From the NCBI RefSeq assembly GCF_002078875.1, contig NC_034414.1, positions 19,745,100 to 19,809,099 of the forward strand: 64,000 nucleotides of DNA, given 5' to 3'. A program made the position numbers and the translations under genes. This stretch comes from Numida meleagris. Its lineage: Eukaryota > Chordata > Aves > Galliformes > Numididae. Below, one piece after another: positions 7,721 to 20,600 of the stretch (the first letter of the stretch is position 1; each line of letters begins with the position of its first letter). Under the pieces are notes generated by a model, which was not told the origin of the DNA, searched no databases, and worked only from the letters and a program-made list of their open reading frames with translations.

Positions 7721-10700
7721 CTAGACAGCGTGTAGGTCTACAAGGCAAACATCACGATTAGTTGAAGACATGTAGGAGCAGTCGGGCCCAGCCGTGTTTC
7801 TAACCGTGTTAGTCACTGGATGGAAGTTGCAGGGACGAGTCCTGCCAGCGCACTGCATGGCTCTGTATAGGATCGATGGGCTGACTGCCCCATGCATTTG
7901 TCTTGCCATCAGATTCATCTGTGGGGTTTGCGGTTTGGATTTGTCATGTTGTATACTTTCATGAGTAGGTTCCAAGAGATTTTTTTTTTTTTTTTTACGT
8001 GTTTGTTCAGAAATCTAAAATAGTTTATGCAGTCAGCCTGTGCAGTAACACTGCTTTGGAGAGCAAAGATGCCAGGGACGAAATCAGCTAACCAGTCTGT
8101 GGTGACAGCTGAACTGTGCCTTTCAGTCAATGCCCAAGTTCGTGTGTTCAGCCTTTGCCAAATCTGCATAATTTAAAGTTGTGAGCTAGCTTCGAAGTAC
8201 AATATTTGAAGAAAAAGCCCTGCCAAAAGTCCCTCCACATTTTGAAATACAGTTTCTCTTTTTGAATTCTTTAGGATTCATATTTTTATTGTGCCTGGTT
8301 TTCATTTTTGCTGTAATAGCAAAAGCAAGAAACAGAGGATTCCATCTTCTTTAAGGAAGGATGAATATCTTCTGGTGGTGTACCATCAAAACCTGGGGAT
8401 TCTAGAACAGCAGTGCTTACAGCAAGGATCACTGTGGGGCTGATTTGAGGGACTGTGGGACTGGTAACACTGGGTTCATCAAATTGCTATCTGGATATGT
8501 TCTCATGTACAATAAGAACTGCTGTATTCCGTTGATATACTGCCTGCCTGCCCCACTTGCTAGTATGCTAGCTGCAGTGCTATTGTATGGATATGCCATT
8601 AAATGCTTTCACAGGTAAATGAGCCTGGTCAGATGTGCTTGGGCCATAGCACATGGGAGGGAAGGCATAGCCCCTACTGTTGTCCATTAAAAAAAAAGAA
8701 AAGGAAAAATAAATAAATAATCAATGGAATATCTGTCTTTTTGTATATTGTGGAATCATTCAAATATCATGGTGAAGCAGCACTCGCTGCATAACTGGTC
8801 CAAGTGCCTCTGTCCTAAAGGTGGTGATTCTTCCTGTGTTTAGATTCCTCTTCAAAAGAGCTGCACTGTAGGCAAAGTTCGGTTATTAGTCAGTTAAATT
8901 AGCTAATCCCATTCTGAGGATGTTTTTGTTATTATTTGCATGAAGAGAAATTTGCCAAATTGTTTACATTCAGATGAGATTCTAAACAGAAATCTTTGCT
9001 GCATCTTTCTTGCAGCTATTCAAAAACGGTCTTTTTAGGAGAGTATGCACAAATTTGGGTTTGCTGGATTATATTTCCTGTCTTTGCTTTCATATTGTTT
9101 GGTTACGTAGCTTCTTTGTTTTTGTGGTCTTTAGTAAAGTAATTGAATTTCCACAATAAGGATGCCATGAGCACACAGTAAGTTAGCATTACTATATTTT
9201 CCTACTAGCTTGAATTTGAAATCTAATGAGTATTAAAGATGGCAAACAATTTAACTGAAGCATTGACTATGCTGAGTTCTGAAGTATATGCTATCCAGAG
9301 AAACTGCTGGAGACAGAATGGAGAAAAAGCAATTAAAATAATTAAAAATGAGATTGATAGACATACAGAATGTACTGGTTAAATAAAACACGCTTAAAAG
9401 CACTTCCTCCTTGTCATTGCTTAATATTCCTTGACCTTTACATAAATAAGCAGTTCAGTAAGTGAAGGAGAGAATCTTTATCCTGGATTCTGTGACAGCA
9501 GTAGCTCCTTAGGCCCCTGCTGGGATAGTTTTATCTTTCCAGGTTGTTCCATGCTAACTGTAGTGTGTTCACGTTGTGTGGCTGATCTTGGGCTGTGCTG
9601 ACTTCCCCCTCTAAGCTATTACTAACGTTACATTAAAAAAAACAAGACCCATATTCATGTTAATTTCACAGTAGTTGGAATGTTGCCAAATAGTGACTGA
9701 TTAAATCTTGTGAACTGCAGCAAACCAAAAGCACCGTTCAGCTTTAAAATAAGGTATTTGAACAACACTGATTAGATTCGGAGAGAAAACAGATTGCAGG
9801 ATAGCAAGGGGTCTTAGTTGGTAAATGCTGCTTGCTGACCATCAAATTCTGTCATTAGTTTGTAATTATTTGTAACTGGGCAGGAACACAGTTATCTACA
9901 GTAGATTTAAGTTTGTTTTGCAATATTATATGTTTTTTCTTTTCCTCTGACTGATCTGCAGTGTCTCCTTTTGCAAAACGGCAAGCAAGTGCTCTTTCCA
10001 AATTCTTCACAATCAAAATAAAGTCCAGACACCTACAGAGCTTTGAAGTACTCCATTAAGAGGATTAAGAAAGCAATTGTTTTGAGAAATAGTATTTAAA
10101 AAAATTATTAATTGTATCAACCAAGTTTGCTCTGGGTAAAACAATAAATCAGACGTACCTGGCTGATGGAGTGCTTTTGTGTCCTCCAAAATCTTTCTAT
10201 GTAATTGAGATTCAAATGTGAGCACTTTGAGGAATCTTCTCTGACAGCACAGGGGCTTATGGCATGGAGGGGAATCTATCTGTTCAATTTGCAGATGTGT
10301 TCCTGAGAACTCAGTCTACTGTGGCTAACTGGCTGTGACCGTTTTTTTTCTTCTTTTTTTTTTTTCCTTTCCTCTCTTGTCTTCGGATAGCACAACAAGA
10401 AACCCACCAGCCTTTAAGAGATTTAACTCTTTGCAGCTGAACTAGTCGAACAATTGAAATTGTTAAAGCTTGGAGCATGCACTTCTTTGTAGCTTAATTC
10501 TTTACTCTGTTTAACCCATCAAGCTTGTGATCTTTTTTGGAGTTTTTCAGTGCCAGTGTAGTGTAAAATATAAGCTGAAGTAATTTTTTTTTTTGTGTCC
10601 AAAGCTATACTAATTTTGATGTGTAGTAAAAGGATGAGTGAGGACTGACTAAATTTCCAGTCCAAAGTCCATTGAAGTCAGCAGCCTTCTGGTCAGATCG

Positions 10701-12589
10701 TAAAGAATGAAGACTTTGCTCCCTTCTGTGGCATTTTTCATCAGATTCCCAGAGTTTTTCTTCAGGTTAGACTCTGTGAAGTCCTATGGGAACATATCCT
10801 TTCAGCAGCCAGCAGTGCTGGGGCACAGAGGATAAGCCACTTACGTAGCACAGCGCAGCAAGTAAACTGAAGAACCTAGAAAACAATTCACTCTTCATAG
10901 CTCCCTGAACCTATTTCACTCATTCTTGAGTTACAACATCTGCCACACAGTATTTTAGAAATGCCTCATCTCCCATTTGAAACCGCAGTGAGAATAGAAA
11001 TAGGAACAGCTTGTAATGGAATTTGGTTAGTACAGGAAAGCAAACACACCCAGTGTTTGTGAAAAATCATCTTGAGACATTGAAAAACTGTAATGCAGAT
11101 AGGATGTGGTGGAGTTTCTCATCTGAAATATAGCAGCTATAAGGCATTGTGCCCTGTATTGTCTGCATGGGCCTATTTCTTCTCTAGTGAAACAAAGAGC
11201 AAAGGAATCTGTGCTGCAGAGTTTGAGGCTAGAGAACTTAATTTTGCCCATAACTTAAGGGTATTCAGATCAGATTTATTTGTATTTTCAGTGCCTAGGT
11301 GATATTCAACAGATTCTTATTGAGTGCTTCACATAGTCAAACCCTTGTTTGGATCTGAGATCAAAAGATCTACTGGCCAAAGAGATACAAATATTTAAGG
11401 GAAAATCCAACCTCAACTTGTCTTGTTTAATATTTTATATTCATTTTATTCTCCTTCTGCTACTTGATACGTCTTATCTCTAGAAATTCTTTTTCCAATT
11501 ACTGTGGATGAGAAGACAGAGAAATTAAAGTTTGTTGGCAATATCATGTTGGTTTTGGTTGAGGATGTGGTCTGTCCAAACTGGTCTTCTGTAACTGTCG
11601 GTGACAAACTGCTTTGGAAGAGCTGCAAGGAGCCAGTAGCTTTGGAATAATGTATCTACAAGGCAGAAAAATCATGTTCATAACTGTGCAGTCCACAGCA
11701 AGAATATATAGGGTTTGCATCTTGAAATTATTTGGCAGAGAACCAAGGTGAAAATGAATCAATAGACCTCTTCACAATTTCTATTTTAATAACGTTGACA
11801 TACTGTGTTTTCAGCAGATTGCTTATTGTCATAGAGATGCTTTGTTTCACTTCATTTTCTCCTACTACACTTAATTAGGTAATACATGATTTACATCTTC
11901 ATCCCGAGTCGTTCCAAGTTGCACTGAGATTCCACACCTGTCATTATATTATCTGCCAGTAAACCTCCATCCCAGGGGTGGAGATGGCTCTCCATGTGTT
12001 ATAGCAACACACTTCAGGGAGGCAAGAAAGTGGAGGCCATCCTACTTGTTTGTGGAAGTAACCATCCTGGATGCAAATGTGTGGCTAGATATTTAGCCAA
12101 AACCCTGGGCTGAAACCTGTAGAGGAAAGAAGGCATGGGGAATCCATTGTCCTAGAGTCTTCAATGCTCTGTCTCATCCCAAAACATCAGTAAACAGTGT
12201 TTAACATGTGAGTGACAGGGCTTTATTTGGAGGCCTGGTTTAAAAAAGCTGATTACATCCAGCTGTGCTTTGACGGTAACATCCTGGAAGATCACACTCC
12301 AGGAGATGGTGGGTACTGTGCTTTAGAAGTGTTTGGGCGCAGAAGATGTTACCCTTGTCAAAGGCCTCCAGGTGGTCTTTAAAGTACATAGCGCTTGTGA
12401 AGAAATTGGAAATTCATAAAAAGAATAATAATAATAATCAAACAACCAAGAAAAAAACCCAACTCGACAATAACAAAAACCTAAATCCTCTGATCGTGCG
12501 TGGGACTAAGATAATAGCACTGAAACCGAGCAGGATCAATGTGCTTACTTGCAATTAAAGCCCTTACACATCCTGTAAAAGCCTGTGCA

Positions 12590-13030
12590 AGCTGTGTGTG
12601 AGAGGCGCGTGTTTTTGACCATCAGGAAGGTCGACTCTGAGGCTTGGTAATGCACTTACATAAGCAGATGCAGCTCCCATTCAAGCAAATTGCTGATGCA
12701 TTATGTGCGCGCCCTTAAGACCTTCTCCTGCTGAAGGCAGTGGCAAACATCCAGCTGATTTAAATAGGATTAGCTGCTGCAGATCGCACTGAATTGAGAG
12801 GTGCTGCAAGAAGCATCATTTGAAAGTTTTTGTGCTTTGTAATTGAAACTTTTGCTTCTAGCTCATTCCTGTGGCTGGGTTGCCCTGCAGCTGGCTACAG
12901 CCAGAGGTTTCTGCTGTCAGGGTGGCTGGGTGGGGGGAAGAGAAGTAGGGCAGGACTGCGGGCAGGAGGCTTTCTTCTGCAACCGTAGCTCTGCAGCTGT
13001 TTAGCCAGCAAGGAAACAGCTGACTGCCTT
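12590..13030. promoter_or_regulatory. Candidate control element: E-box cluster
   Basis: A locally more GC-rich stretch in IFTAP intron 1 with CAGCTG at 12752, 12888, 12994 and 13017, four copies in 271 bases. CAGCTG is a binding site for E-proteins, which drive RAG expression in mammalian lymphocytes. Function is inferred from motif density and location only. Confidence 0.3.
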
Positions 13031-14862
13031 CTGGAGAGTGGGTAACCTTCTGTTCTGCACCACTAAAAATGTTTTATGCCTTTCTCAGTGTAGTCAAGAG
13101 CCCGCAGGATCACTCCTTTCCCTTGGCCCACTTTCGAAGTGCCATCTTGGGATGCTTGTGATGTGTCCACATGCAACCAAAAACATTCAAGGACATGCTG
13201 AGGTTGCAGCTTTCCATGCCTCCTTGCTGAAGTAGCCAGGCCAAAAGAGTCCCTAAAATTAAGGTCTTTCTAGTGCAGATTGGTATATGAAACCTTTGTG
13301 GATGAGAGCTGCTAGATAAATGTTTGCTGTTTTGTTCTGTATCATGGGTTGAAAAGAGTAAGATTGCTTTTATGAGGTGTTAGATCTTAAATATTAGAGA
13401 CTCCTTTGGAAAAGGTTCGTTATGACAAATTGGTTCCTGTAGTAGCTGTACACGAAGAAAAGATCGGGCATAGGCCAGTGGTAACAGCATATAAGATGTA
13501 AAAATAATATATTTATATTTGATCTGATTTGTACATAGTTTATAAAATCTTGAGCGCTGGTGTATTTAGTGATAATTTCCATAAGCCCACAAGCGATCTA
13601 TGTATATTTCCAAATATCCTTATTTTAACTGAGAACTACTTTTGGTAGAGCAAGTTCATAGTGTGGCAACCAGACTAAACTATGCCAGAAGTACTGGAGT
13701 ACTCAAAAATGCAAGAAAACCATATTTCACTGCACTTTAAAAATTGTTTAATGGAACTAATAACTGCGTAATTGAAATCATGCAAATACACACTTGATCT
13801 GCTCTGTGATTCAGTGCAGAGATTTCTGGTTTGGCTTAAGCTGATGGGAAGAAGACTGCATTTTGAGAAATAAAATTGATTTTGCACAATCTGCTGATGA
13901 TCAGCGAGACTAAATGAATGATCGCCTCAAGAAACCTCATTATAGTAATTTGGATGAACGAGCAGGATTGAGATGCAAAAAGAAGAAATGATAGTTGCTG
14001 CTGAAATGCATCTCTTACTAACATTTGAGTCTAAATTTAACTATTCAAAGCCAGCACAGGGAGAGGATCAGATGGCTTTGCCTTACTTTCCTTGACACTT
14101 GAGTTGGTTTGCTGCCCTTTGCAAGAAAAAAGGTAAGTTTTGGTTTCAGTGGTAGTTACTCTCCATCTGAACAATGTAGTCATTTCATTCTTAGAGGTGT
14201 GACTGTATCCAATCCTTAAATTGTGGCTTTATTCCAGACCATTACTGTAAGTTAAAATAGCCTACGTTATTTTTTTTTCCTCCTGAGAGTCTTCTGGTCA
14301 GTCTGGTTTCCACTGTTCACATCGCAAAACTTCTCTGCAGCTGACACGTTGTGGAGTTTGTTTAAGAGAGGCCAGGAATAAAATAGGTGGGAAACAGCAG
14401 AAAACCGACGTGAGATGAGAATGAAAAATACAAGAACTTTGATAGGTTGAGCTCAGTTTCTGAACACCTCATAATGGTATCATCAATCCTAACCACATGT
14501 TCAATTTCAGGAGTGCATTCTCCGAATGCTGACATCTGTGATTTTATTTAGGCTGGTAGAATAGGACTATGCAGTTCTTCAAAGTAATTGAAAATAGGTG
14601 AACATGTAGATGTAGCTCCTCTCTATTGGTTGGGTGAAGGAGTGTTCTTCTGAGAGAACCTAAGTTTGCATTTGGGCCTAATGGGTTCTTCCTACCTGTG
14701 GCTCCCTGATTCTGTAGACTTAATTAACAGCTTTGTAGCTGTGCAAGGAAAGATTAAATCTGTGTTGGATTATTACCTCTGTATTCCATTTTTCTATTTA
14801 TTTCTTGTGTTAGATTTTTTTTGAACATAACTGTGATGTTCTCATAAAAAGCAATAAAATAT

Positions 14863-14890
14863 TGGAAAGGAAAGGAAAAGAAAGGAAATA
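14863..14890. repeat. (GGAAA)n microsatellite-like purine stretch
   Basis: Repeated GGAAA/GAAAA units follow an AATAAAATATT segment. Confidence 0.6.
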
Positions 14891-15884
14891 ATAAAATAAA
14901 CAGATGGATGCCAAAACTACAAATAGGGTTTTCTCCCCTCTTTTCCAATATAGGATTTATTAAAATATGAATAATTCAGTGAACTCACGTTACATAATAT
15001 ATTCTTTGTGTTTTTCAGAAGAAGAAATAAGAAATGTCACCTATGAATTATAAGTTATTTCCTTAACAATGATGAATGGCATTGACACAGTTGGTAGCAG
15101 ATCTAATATGCTAGTGTCAGCCAGCAATAACTATCTTGGCTGTAGCAGAACTACTCTGGATATACTGCTTTGTCTTGGGTAAAAATTTGGTCCTTATTTT
15201 GCTAAAAAGTGCTGTCAGTCTTCTTCCATGCTTGAACTATCCAGGGCATTTTCTCCACTATTTATTAAAGAAGATTACTCTTTTGGTGAAGCTTTTCCCA
15301 ATACATGCATATTGAAGTACATGCTAGATGAAAATGCCTAGGCTCAGTGTAATGTATGTTTAAAACCTTTAGGGATAACTTCCTTTTCAGACTATATCAG
15401 GAGATTTCAGGTATTAAATATTGGATTATATTCTAACAGCGTCCAACACTAGCTTTTTCATGAGGTTAGTGTTCTGTTTTTCACTTTTGTAATATGGCTG
15501 AAACTTTGTCAAGTTGAATTCAGCACTGCACCCTAGCTAACAGTAATGACCAAAAGCTGGTGTTCCTCCAGGGTCTTGTTGTACCTCCACAGCTTGACTA
15601 GTACAGGATATTAAAACTTGAAGTGGTTTCCCATGTTCTGTAGGAAGCAGAGGCTGAGCAGGAGGGTAAGAACTGAGCTATAGCAAAATGCAGATACCTG
15701 GTCTGGGTGCTTAGTCTCAAGCTGATGACAAGGTGCCTGGATGGCTGCAGAACACAACATTCACTGAGAAAGCTGCCGTTCAGCTTGACTAATTATACAA
15801 ATGTCCCCCCCAAATGGCTTATCAATTTTCTAGCTTACTAGAGCTTTTTAGAGTAAAGGAGTCTTTGATGCCAGCCCTCCTCTG

Positions 15885-16055
15885 ATTTGTTAATAAGTCA
15901 GTTAAACTCTCTGTGACTCAGTTTTTCTCATCTGTGATTGGCTATAATATGTGCTTGTTCTTCTTCATGGGACTATTGTGGAGTTTATTTCATTAGAATT
16001 TATAAAGCACTTGGAGATCATAGATGCCACAGAAAAACAAGAATTTGTTATTACC
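15885..16055 (-). repeat. MIR/CORE-SINE relic
   Basis: On the + strand the order is a TCAGTTAAACTCTCTGTGACTCAGTTTT-like block, then CTCATCTGTGA, then a block with CACTTGGA about 80 bases later. This matches the antisense of a MIR element (cytosine-rich tRNA-proximal part, core, then the GCGCTT-type part). Divergence is high, as expected for an ancient amniote SINE. Confidence 0.6.
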
Positions 16056-17470
16056 ATATGAAATATGTGTATGTATATTTTTTCCTTTGATGCCAGCCTT
16101 CCAAATCACTGCAGTGTTTCATATAATGAAATTTACCACAAATAATGACTGTAATAACTGAACAATAAGGAGCAATAGAATGGCATTGCTTCCCTCTGAA
16201 ACCACCATAATTTGCATAAACTGCTCTGAGAATCTGGTAAATGATATTCTACTTGGTCAGTCCACAAGTATTAATACTTGATTGTTTTTTTTGCAAAACA
16301 TTAGTGAACTCCAGCTTCAGATCATGTGGGTATGCAGGTGTTTTCACATCTCTGGAACATTTGCCTTCTTTACAAGCTGGCAATCCAGCAAAATTAGAGT
16401 TTGACGTTAGAAATGATGCTTTATTTTCATTTGGAGCTTTGAACAATTCTTGCTTGATCTTATTAAGTATAAAATCAAGTTGGCAGCCCTTCCTTAGTGT
16501 ATTTGAAGTTAGATTTGAAGTTTTGATGAAGAATTGAGGTTTCATTCTCAAAAGATGCTTTCTAATGCTGTGGTAAATTGAAGGAAGAAGCAGGGGAAGA
16601 TGTGAAAATCAAGCAGTAGGTGAATAATGCATTCTTGCATCTTTATTACATTTATGTCTGCAAACTGGTTGTTTAAATTTTCTAGTTACGTTGGTGCTGT
16701 GGGAGAGAGTGGCAGCTCTGTGTGTCCATGCCCCCACCTGTGTCTTCCTACTGCTAGTACTCCAGTCCTACATGTACAAAAAAATTAGTAATATTATTAA
16801 CTATTTGACATCACACGGCTGTCAAAATGTATTTACACAAGTTAAGAAAATAACACATGGTGTTTCTGCAGCTCTCAGTATTTGTTCCCTTCTCAAGACA
16901 AGGTCCTTCCTTTCCTGTATGGCTGCCTAGCTCTACCATACTCTCCCTGTCCTGCGCACCGTCTCAGCATGCACATGCACATTGTGATTTCACGTGCCGT
17001 ACAAAATCTGGGTTTTGTGGCTTTGATGGTATAGCGAGCAGTGCACCTGCAAAATGATGGATTTGGTCCAAGTTTTGAGTGTACAGGTGTCCTACTTGCA
17101 AGATCCAACAAGCTAGTGAGTGGTGTCACTGTTTCTACAAAGAAGGCAGGGGTCTGACATGTTTTAAGACTAACAACTCAAAATGAGGGGAAGGAACCCC
17201 ACTGAGGGAATCTGGCTCTTCTGTAGCCCGTGTTACCCAAGATCATAAATTTCATGCATGCATCTTCACACTTTCTCCCTTTATGCTTTAAGTTACTACT
17301 TGCCCTTAAGTTCTTGGGAAATGTGGTACATAATCCCACTGAAGAGATCGGGACTTCACAAGGAGTGAAGAAAAAAATGACATTCTAGTGGTTATAAATA
17401 CGCGTTTGGGACTCTTCAGTTCATATGTTTGCTGCCTGCAGATACATACGGCTCTTTTTTTTTATTGCAG

Positions 17471-17623
17471 GAGAAGCCTACTAACCCAGATATACCTATT
17501 TGTCTGTCAAGGTGTGGATTATGGAAGAGCAACTGATAAACAACTGCATCCTTGATCAGTTTGTTAATAGCCATGAGCAGTCATACGAAGAGTTTCTAAG
17601 CACATTCACTTATTTTTTGCAAG
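17471..17623 (+). CDS. IFTAP: IFTAP coding exon 1 (with start codon)
   Basis: A T-rich tract ends in TTGCAG (AG at 17469-17470). The exon starts at 17471 and the ATG is at 17521. The frame reads 34 codons, including [20 protein letters not shown], typical of the IFTAP N terminus. The donor GTACGT begins at 17624, leaving one base of a split codon (phase 1). Bases 17471-17520 are 5' UTR; a TTG at 17500 is in frame but not a likely start. Confidence 0.9.
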
Positions 17624-20600
17624 GTACGTACCTCCCAAATCTCCCACTAGAAATTGCAGCCAGAAAGGATGGTAAGAAGAGCAGCAGTAGTATTTAGAGT
17701 TCAGCTTTGCGATCTTAGTCAAATCCTTCTGATGCTTTTGTTTCTCCTAACAGCAGTGAAATCCCTAATGACAACTTTCCTTAGTCTGGTTCATACACTG
17801 CTGAGGTAGGGCCCTACAAGTGGTTAACCATGTTTTGCTTTCTTTAGGAAGGTTGTAGGGGACAATATTATAGAATCATAGAATCATAGAATTAGCTAGG
17901 TTGGAAAAGACCTACAAGATCACCTAGTCCAACCATCCACCTACCACCAATAACCCCACTAAACCATGGCTCTCAATGCTATAGCTAAACGTTTCTTGAA
18001 CACCTCCAGGGACGGTGACTCAACCACCTCCCTGGGCAGCCCATTCCAGCGCCTGACCACTCTTGCAGAAACGTAGTATTTCCTAATGTCCAGCCTAAAT
18101 TTCCCCTGGCGCAACTTGAGGCCATTCCCCCTCGTCCTGTCACTAGTTACAAGAGAGAAGAGGCCAACCCCCAGCTCACTACAACCTCCCTTCAGGTAGT
18201 TATAGAGAGCGATAAGGTCTCCCCTCGGCCTCCTCTTCTCCAGACTGAACAATCCCAGCTCCCTCAGCTGCTCCTCATAAGGCCTGTGCTCCAGACCCCT
18301 CACCAGCTTCGTCGCCGTCCTCTGAACATGCTCCAGGGCCTCAATGTCTTTTTTGCAGTGAGGGGCCCCAAACTGGACACAGTACTCGAGGTGGGGCCTC
18401 ACTAGGGCTGAGTACAGAGGGAGAATCACTTCCCTACTCCTACTGGCAACACTATTTCTGATACAAGCCAGGATGCCATTGGCCTTCTTGGCCACCTGGG
18501 CACGCTGCTGGCTCATGCTCAGCTGAGCATCGACCAATACCCCCAGGTCCGTTTCCTCCACACAACTTTCCAGCCACTCTGCCCCAAGCCTGTAGCATTG
18601 CCTGGGGTTGTTGCGGCCGAAGTGCAGGGCCCAGCACTTGGTCTTGTTGAACCTCATCCCATTGGCTTCAGCCCAGAGATCCAGCCTGTCCAGACCTCTC
18701 TGTAGGGCCTCTCTACCCCCAGGCAGATCGACACTTCCTGCCAGCTTGGTGTTGTCTGCAAACTTACTGAGGGTGCTCTCGATGCCCTCATCCAGGTCAT
18801 TAATAAAGATATTGAAGAGGACAGGCCCCAGCACCGACCCCTGGGGAATGCCGCTCGTGACCGGTCGCCAGCTGGATTTACCTCCATTCACCACCACTCT
18901 CTGGGCCCGGCCCTCCAGCCAGCTCCTTACCCAGCAAAGGGTGTACCTGTCCAAGCCACAGGCTGCCAGTTTCTCCAGGAGAATACTGTGGGAGACAGTG
19001 TCAAAGGCTTTGCTGAAGTCTAGGTAGACCACATCAACAGCCTTTCCCTCGTCCACCAGACGGAATATGTGGGAATATGTGGAAGGCTAGGCTTTCCTTA
19101 CATAAGTCCCATGTCATTTTGCTAGGGAACTACGCATAAAGGAAGAAGCTAAGGAAAATACTTTGTAGTACACAGTGGCCTAAGATAGGGGTGTGCAGTT
19201 TGGATAGTTTCATTGTTTTAATAGTATTGGCTTTCTGTGCTATGTTATGATAAACACAAAGCTGGCTCTACAATAACTTGGATGAAGGGATATCATATTA
19301 GGGTAATTGGGTTGAAAAAGATCTTATGCTTTACAAATAAAATAAAAGGTGGAGCTTAATTTTGATCTGAGCCGAGTTACAGGAAGTTTAGATTTGGACC
19401 CAAATTCTGTAGCTCAGGTTCATTTATTCTGGCCGTTCTTTCAGGTGCAATAAAAATAACTGTGAGTTACATACTACTCAGTTATAATTCTTTTTACCAC
19501 AGCTTTGCACTAAGAATGATATCCTCATCTTATTGCGGAAGTGCTGTACTTTCCAATTACACCCTGTGGCATGCTCCACTGACTGGCACTCAGAAGTCTG
19601 TCCTGTACTTGTCCTTCAGGCAGAACTAAGTGTCAGTCTCAGGCACTGAGGAGAAAACCAGTGGGGGAGTCAAAACTGCCACAGAAATAATCTTGTGGCA
19701 GCCTTCTTTCTCTCCTCCAATAAAAAATAAAAGAGAAAGGAGGCACTGGGGGATTAGGTAAGAGGATTGAAAATTAGCTTCTGGTCTTCTTTATGTATGA
19801 TTGATGCACTGGGGATAGGTCCTATCTTAGAAGCATGCTGCATATCAGGATGCTACTTGCAAAAAGCTTCAGCGTGCATTTCAGTCACTTTCATTGTCAC
19901 TACAGCATCTGCCACTAAAACTTTGTATATCAAAGGTAGAGTTTTAACTGAATCAAATGCTTAGAAATGTAGCTTCCTATGCTGGTGTAAACAAAATAGC
20001 TCAGGTTGTTTTTCTCCTGTCTTCATTTTCCTTTAAAAATACCCAAAGGTGCTGCTTTGCATTATAAACTAATGACCTGTAGAAATTCCACTTAAGGCAC
20101 AAGGCACTTTAGCATCAGAACAGTGCAAAAACATTCTGCAAAATACCACATTCTTAGTTTCTCAATTTTGCACTTGAAAAATAAGTCATTTGGCTTTTAA
20201 AAAAAAAATTCAAAAAAAGCAACTGTAATAGCTTAATAAGACTATCTGTTAATAGGCTCAAGAAATGTTCACTTTTGTGTCATAAGTTCAGATACTCACG
20301 GTGAAAATAAGTACTGTCAATAAAATCCAGCCATTTACAATCTGCCCTTCTGAATGTGGCCTGATAATAGTGTAGATCCACACTGCATTTTTCTACCATG
20401 AGCATTAATGTTAGAATTTTCAGTCCTGCCTCATTAGATATAGAGAGATGTTTGTGTACACAAACAACCAAACCTATTCAGTTATGTTTGTAAATTAGGT
20501 TGTAACATTGCAAACAGAAGAAACAAATAGAACTGATTGGATTCCACTGATTTCAGAGTACCGTATTTATATAAGGTGACTTTCACTTGTACCTAAGTTC

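Larger units (their letters stand above)
7494..17470 (+). other. IFTAP: IFTAP intron 1 (predicted)
   Basis: About 10 kb without a recognised gene. It contains a T17 run at 7980-7996, a purine (GGAAA)n stretch at 14863-14890, a MIR relic at 15885-16055 and a cluster of four CAGCTG E-boxes at 12752-13022. By analogy with mammals, where distal RAG enhancers lie upstream of RAG2, this intron is a place to look for lymphoid control elements. Confidence 0.6.

Noticed and set aside
7234..7724. Several overlapping open frames on both strands in the CpG island
   Set aside because: They arise from the GC-rich composition, overlap each other in opposite directions and show no domain; the island is better explained as a promoter.
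18608..19027. 139-codon + strand frame
   Set aside because: It lies antisense to the CR1 reverse transcriptase frame, which explains the open reading.
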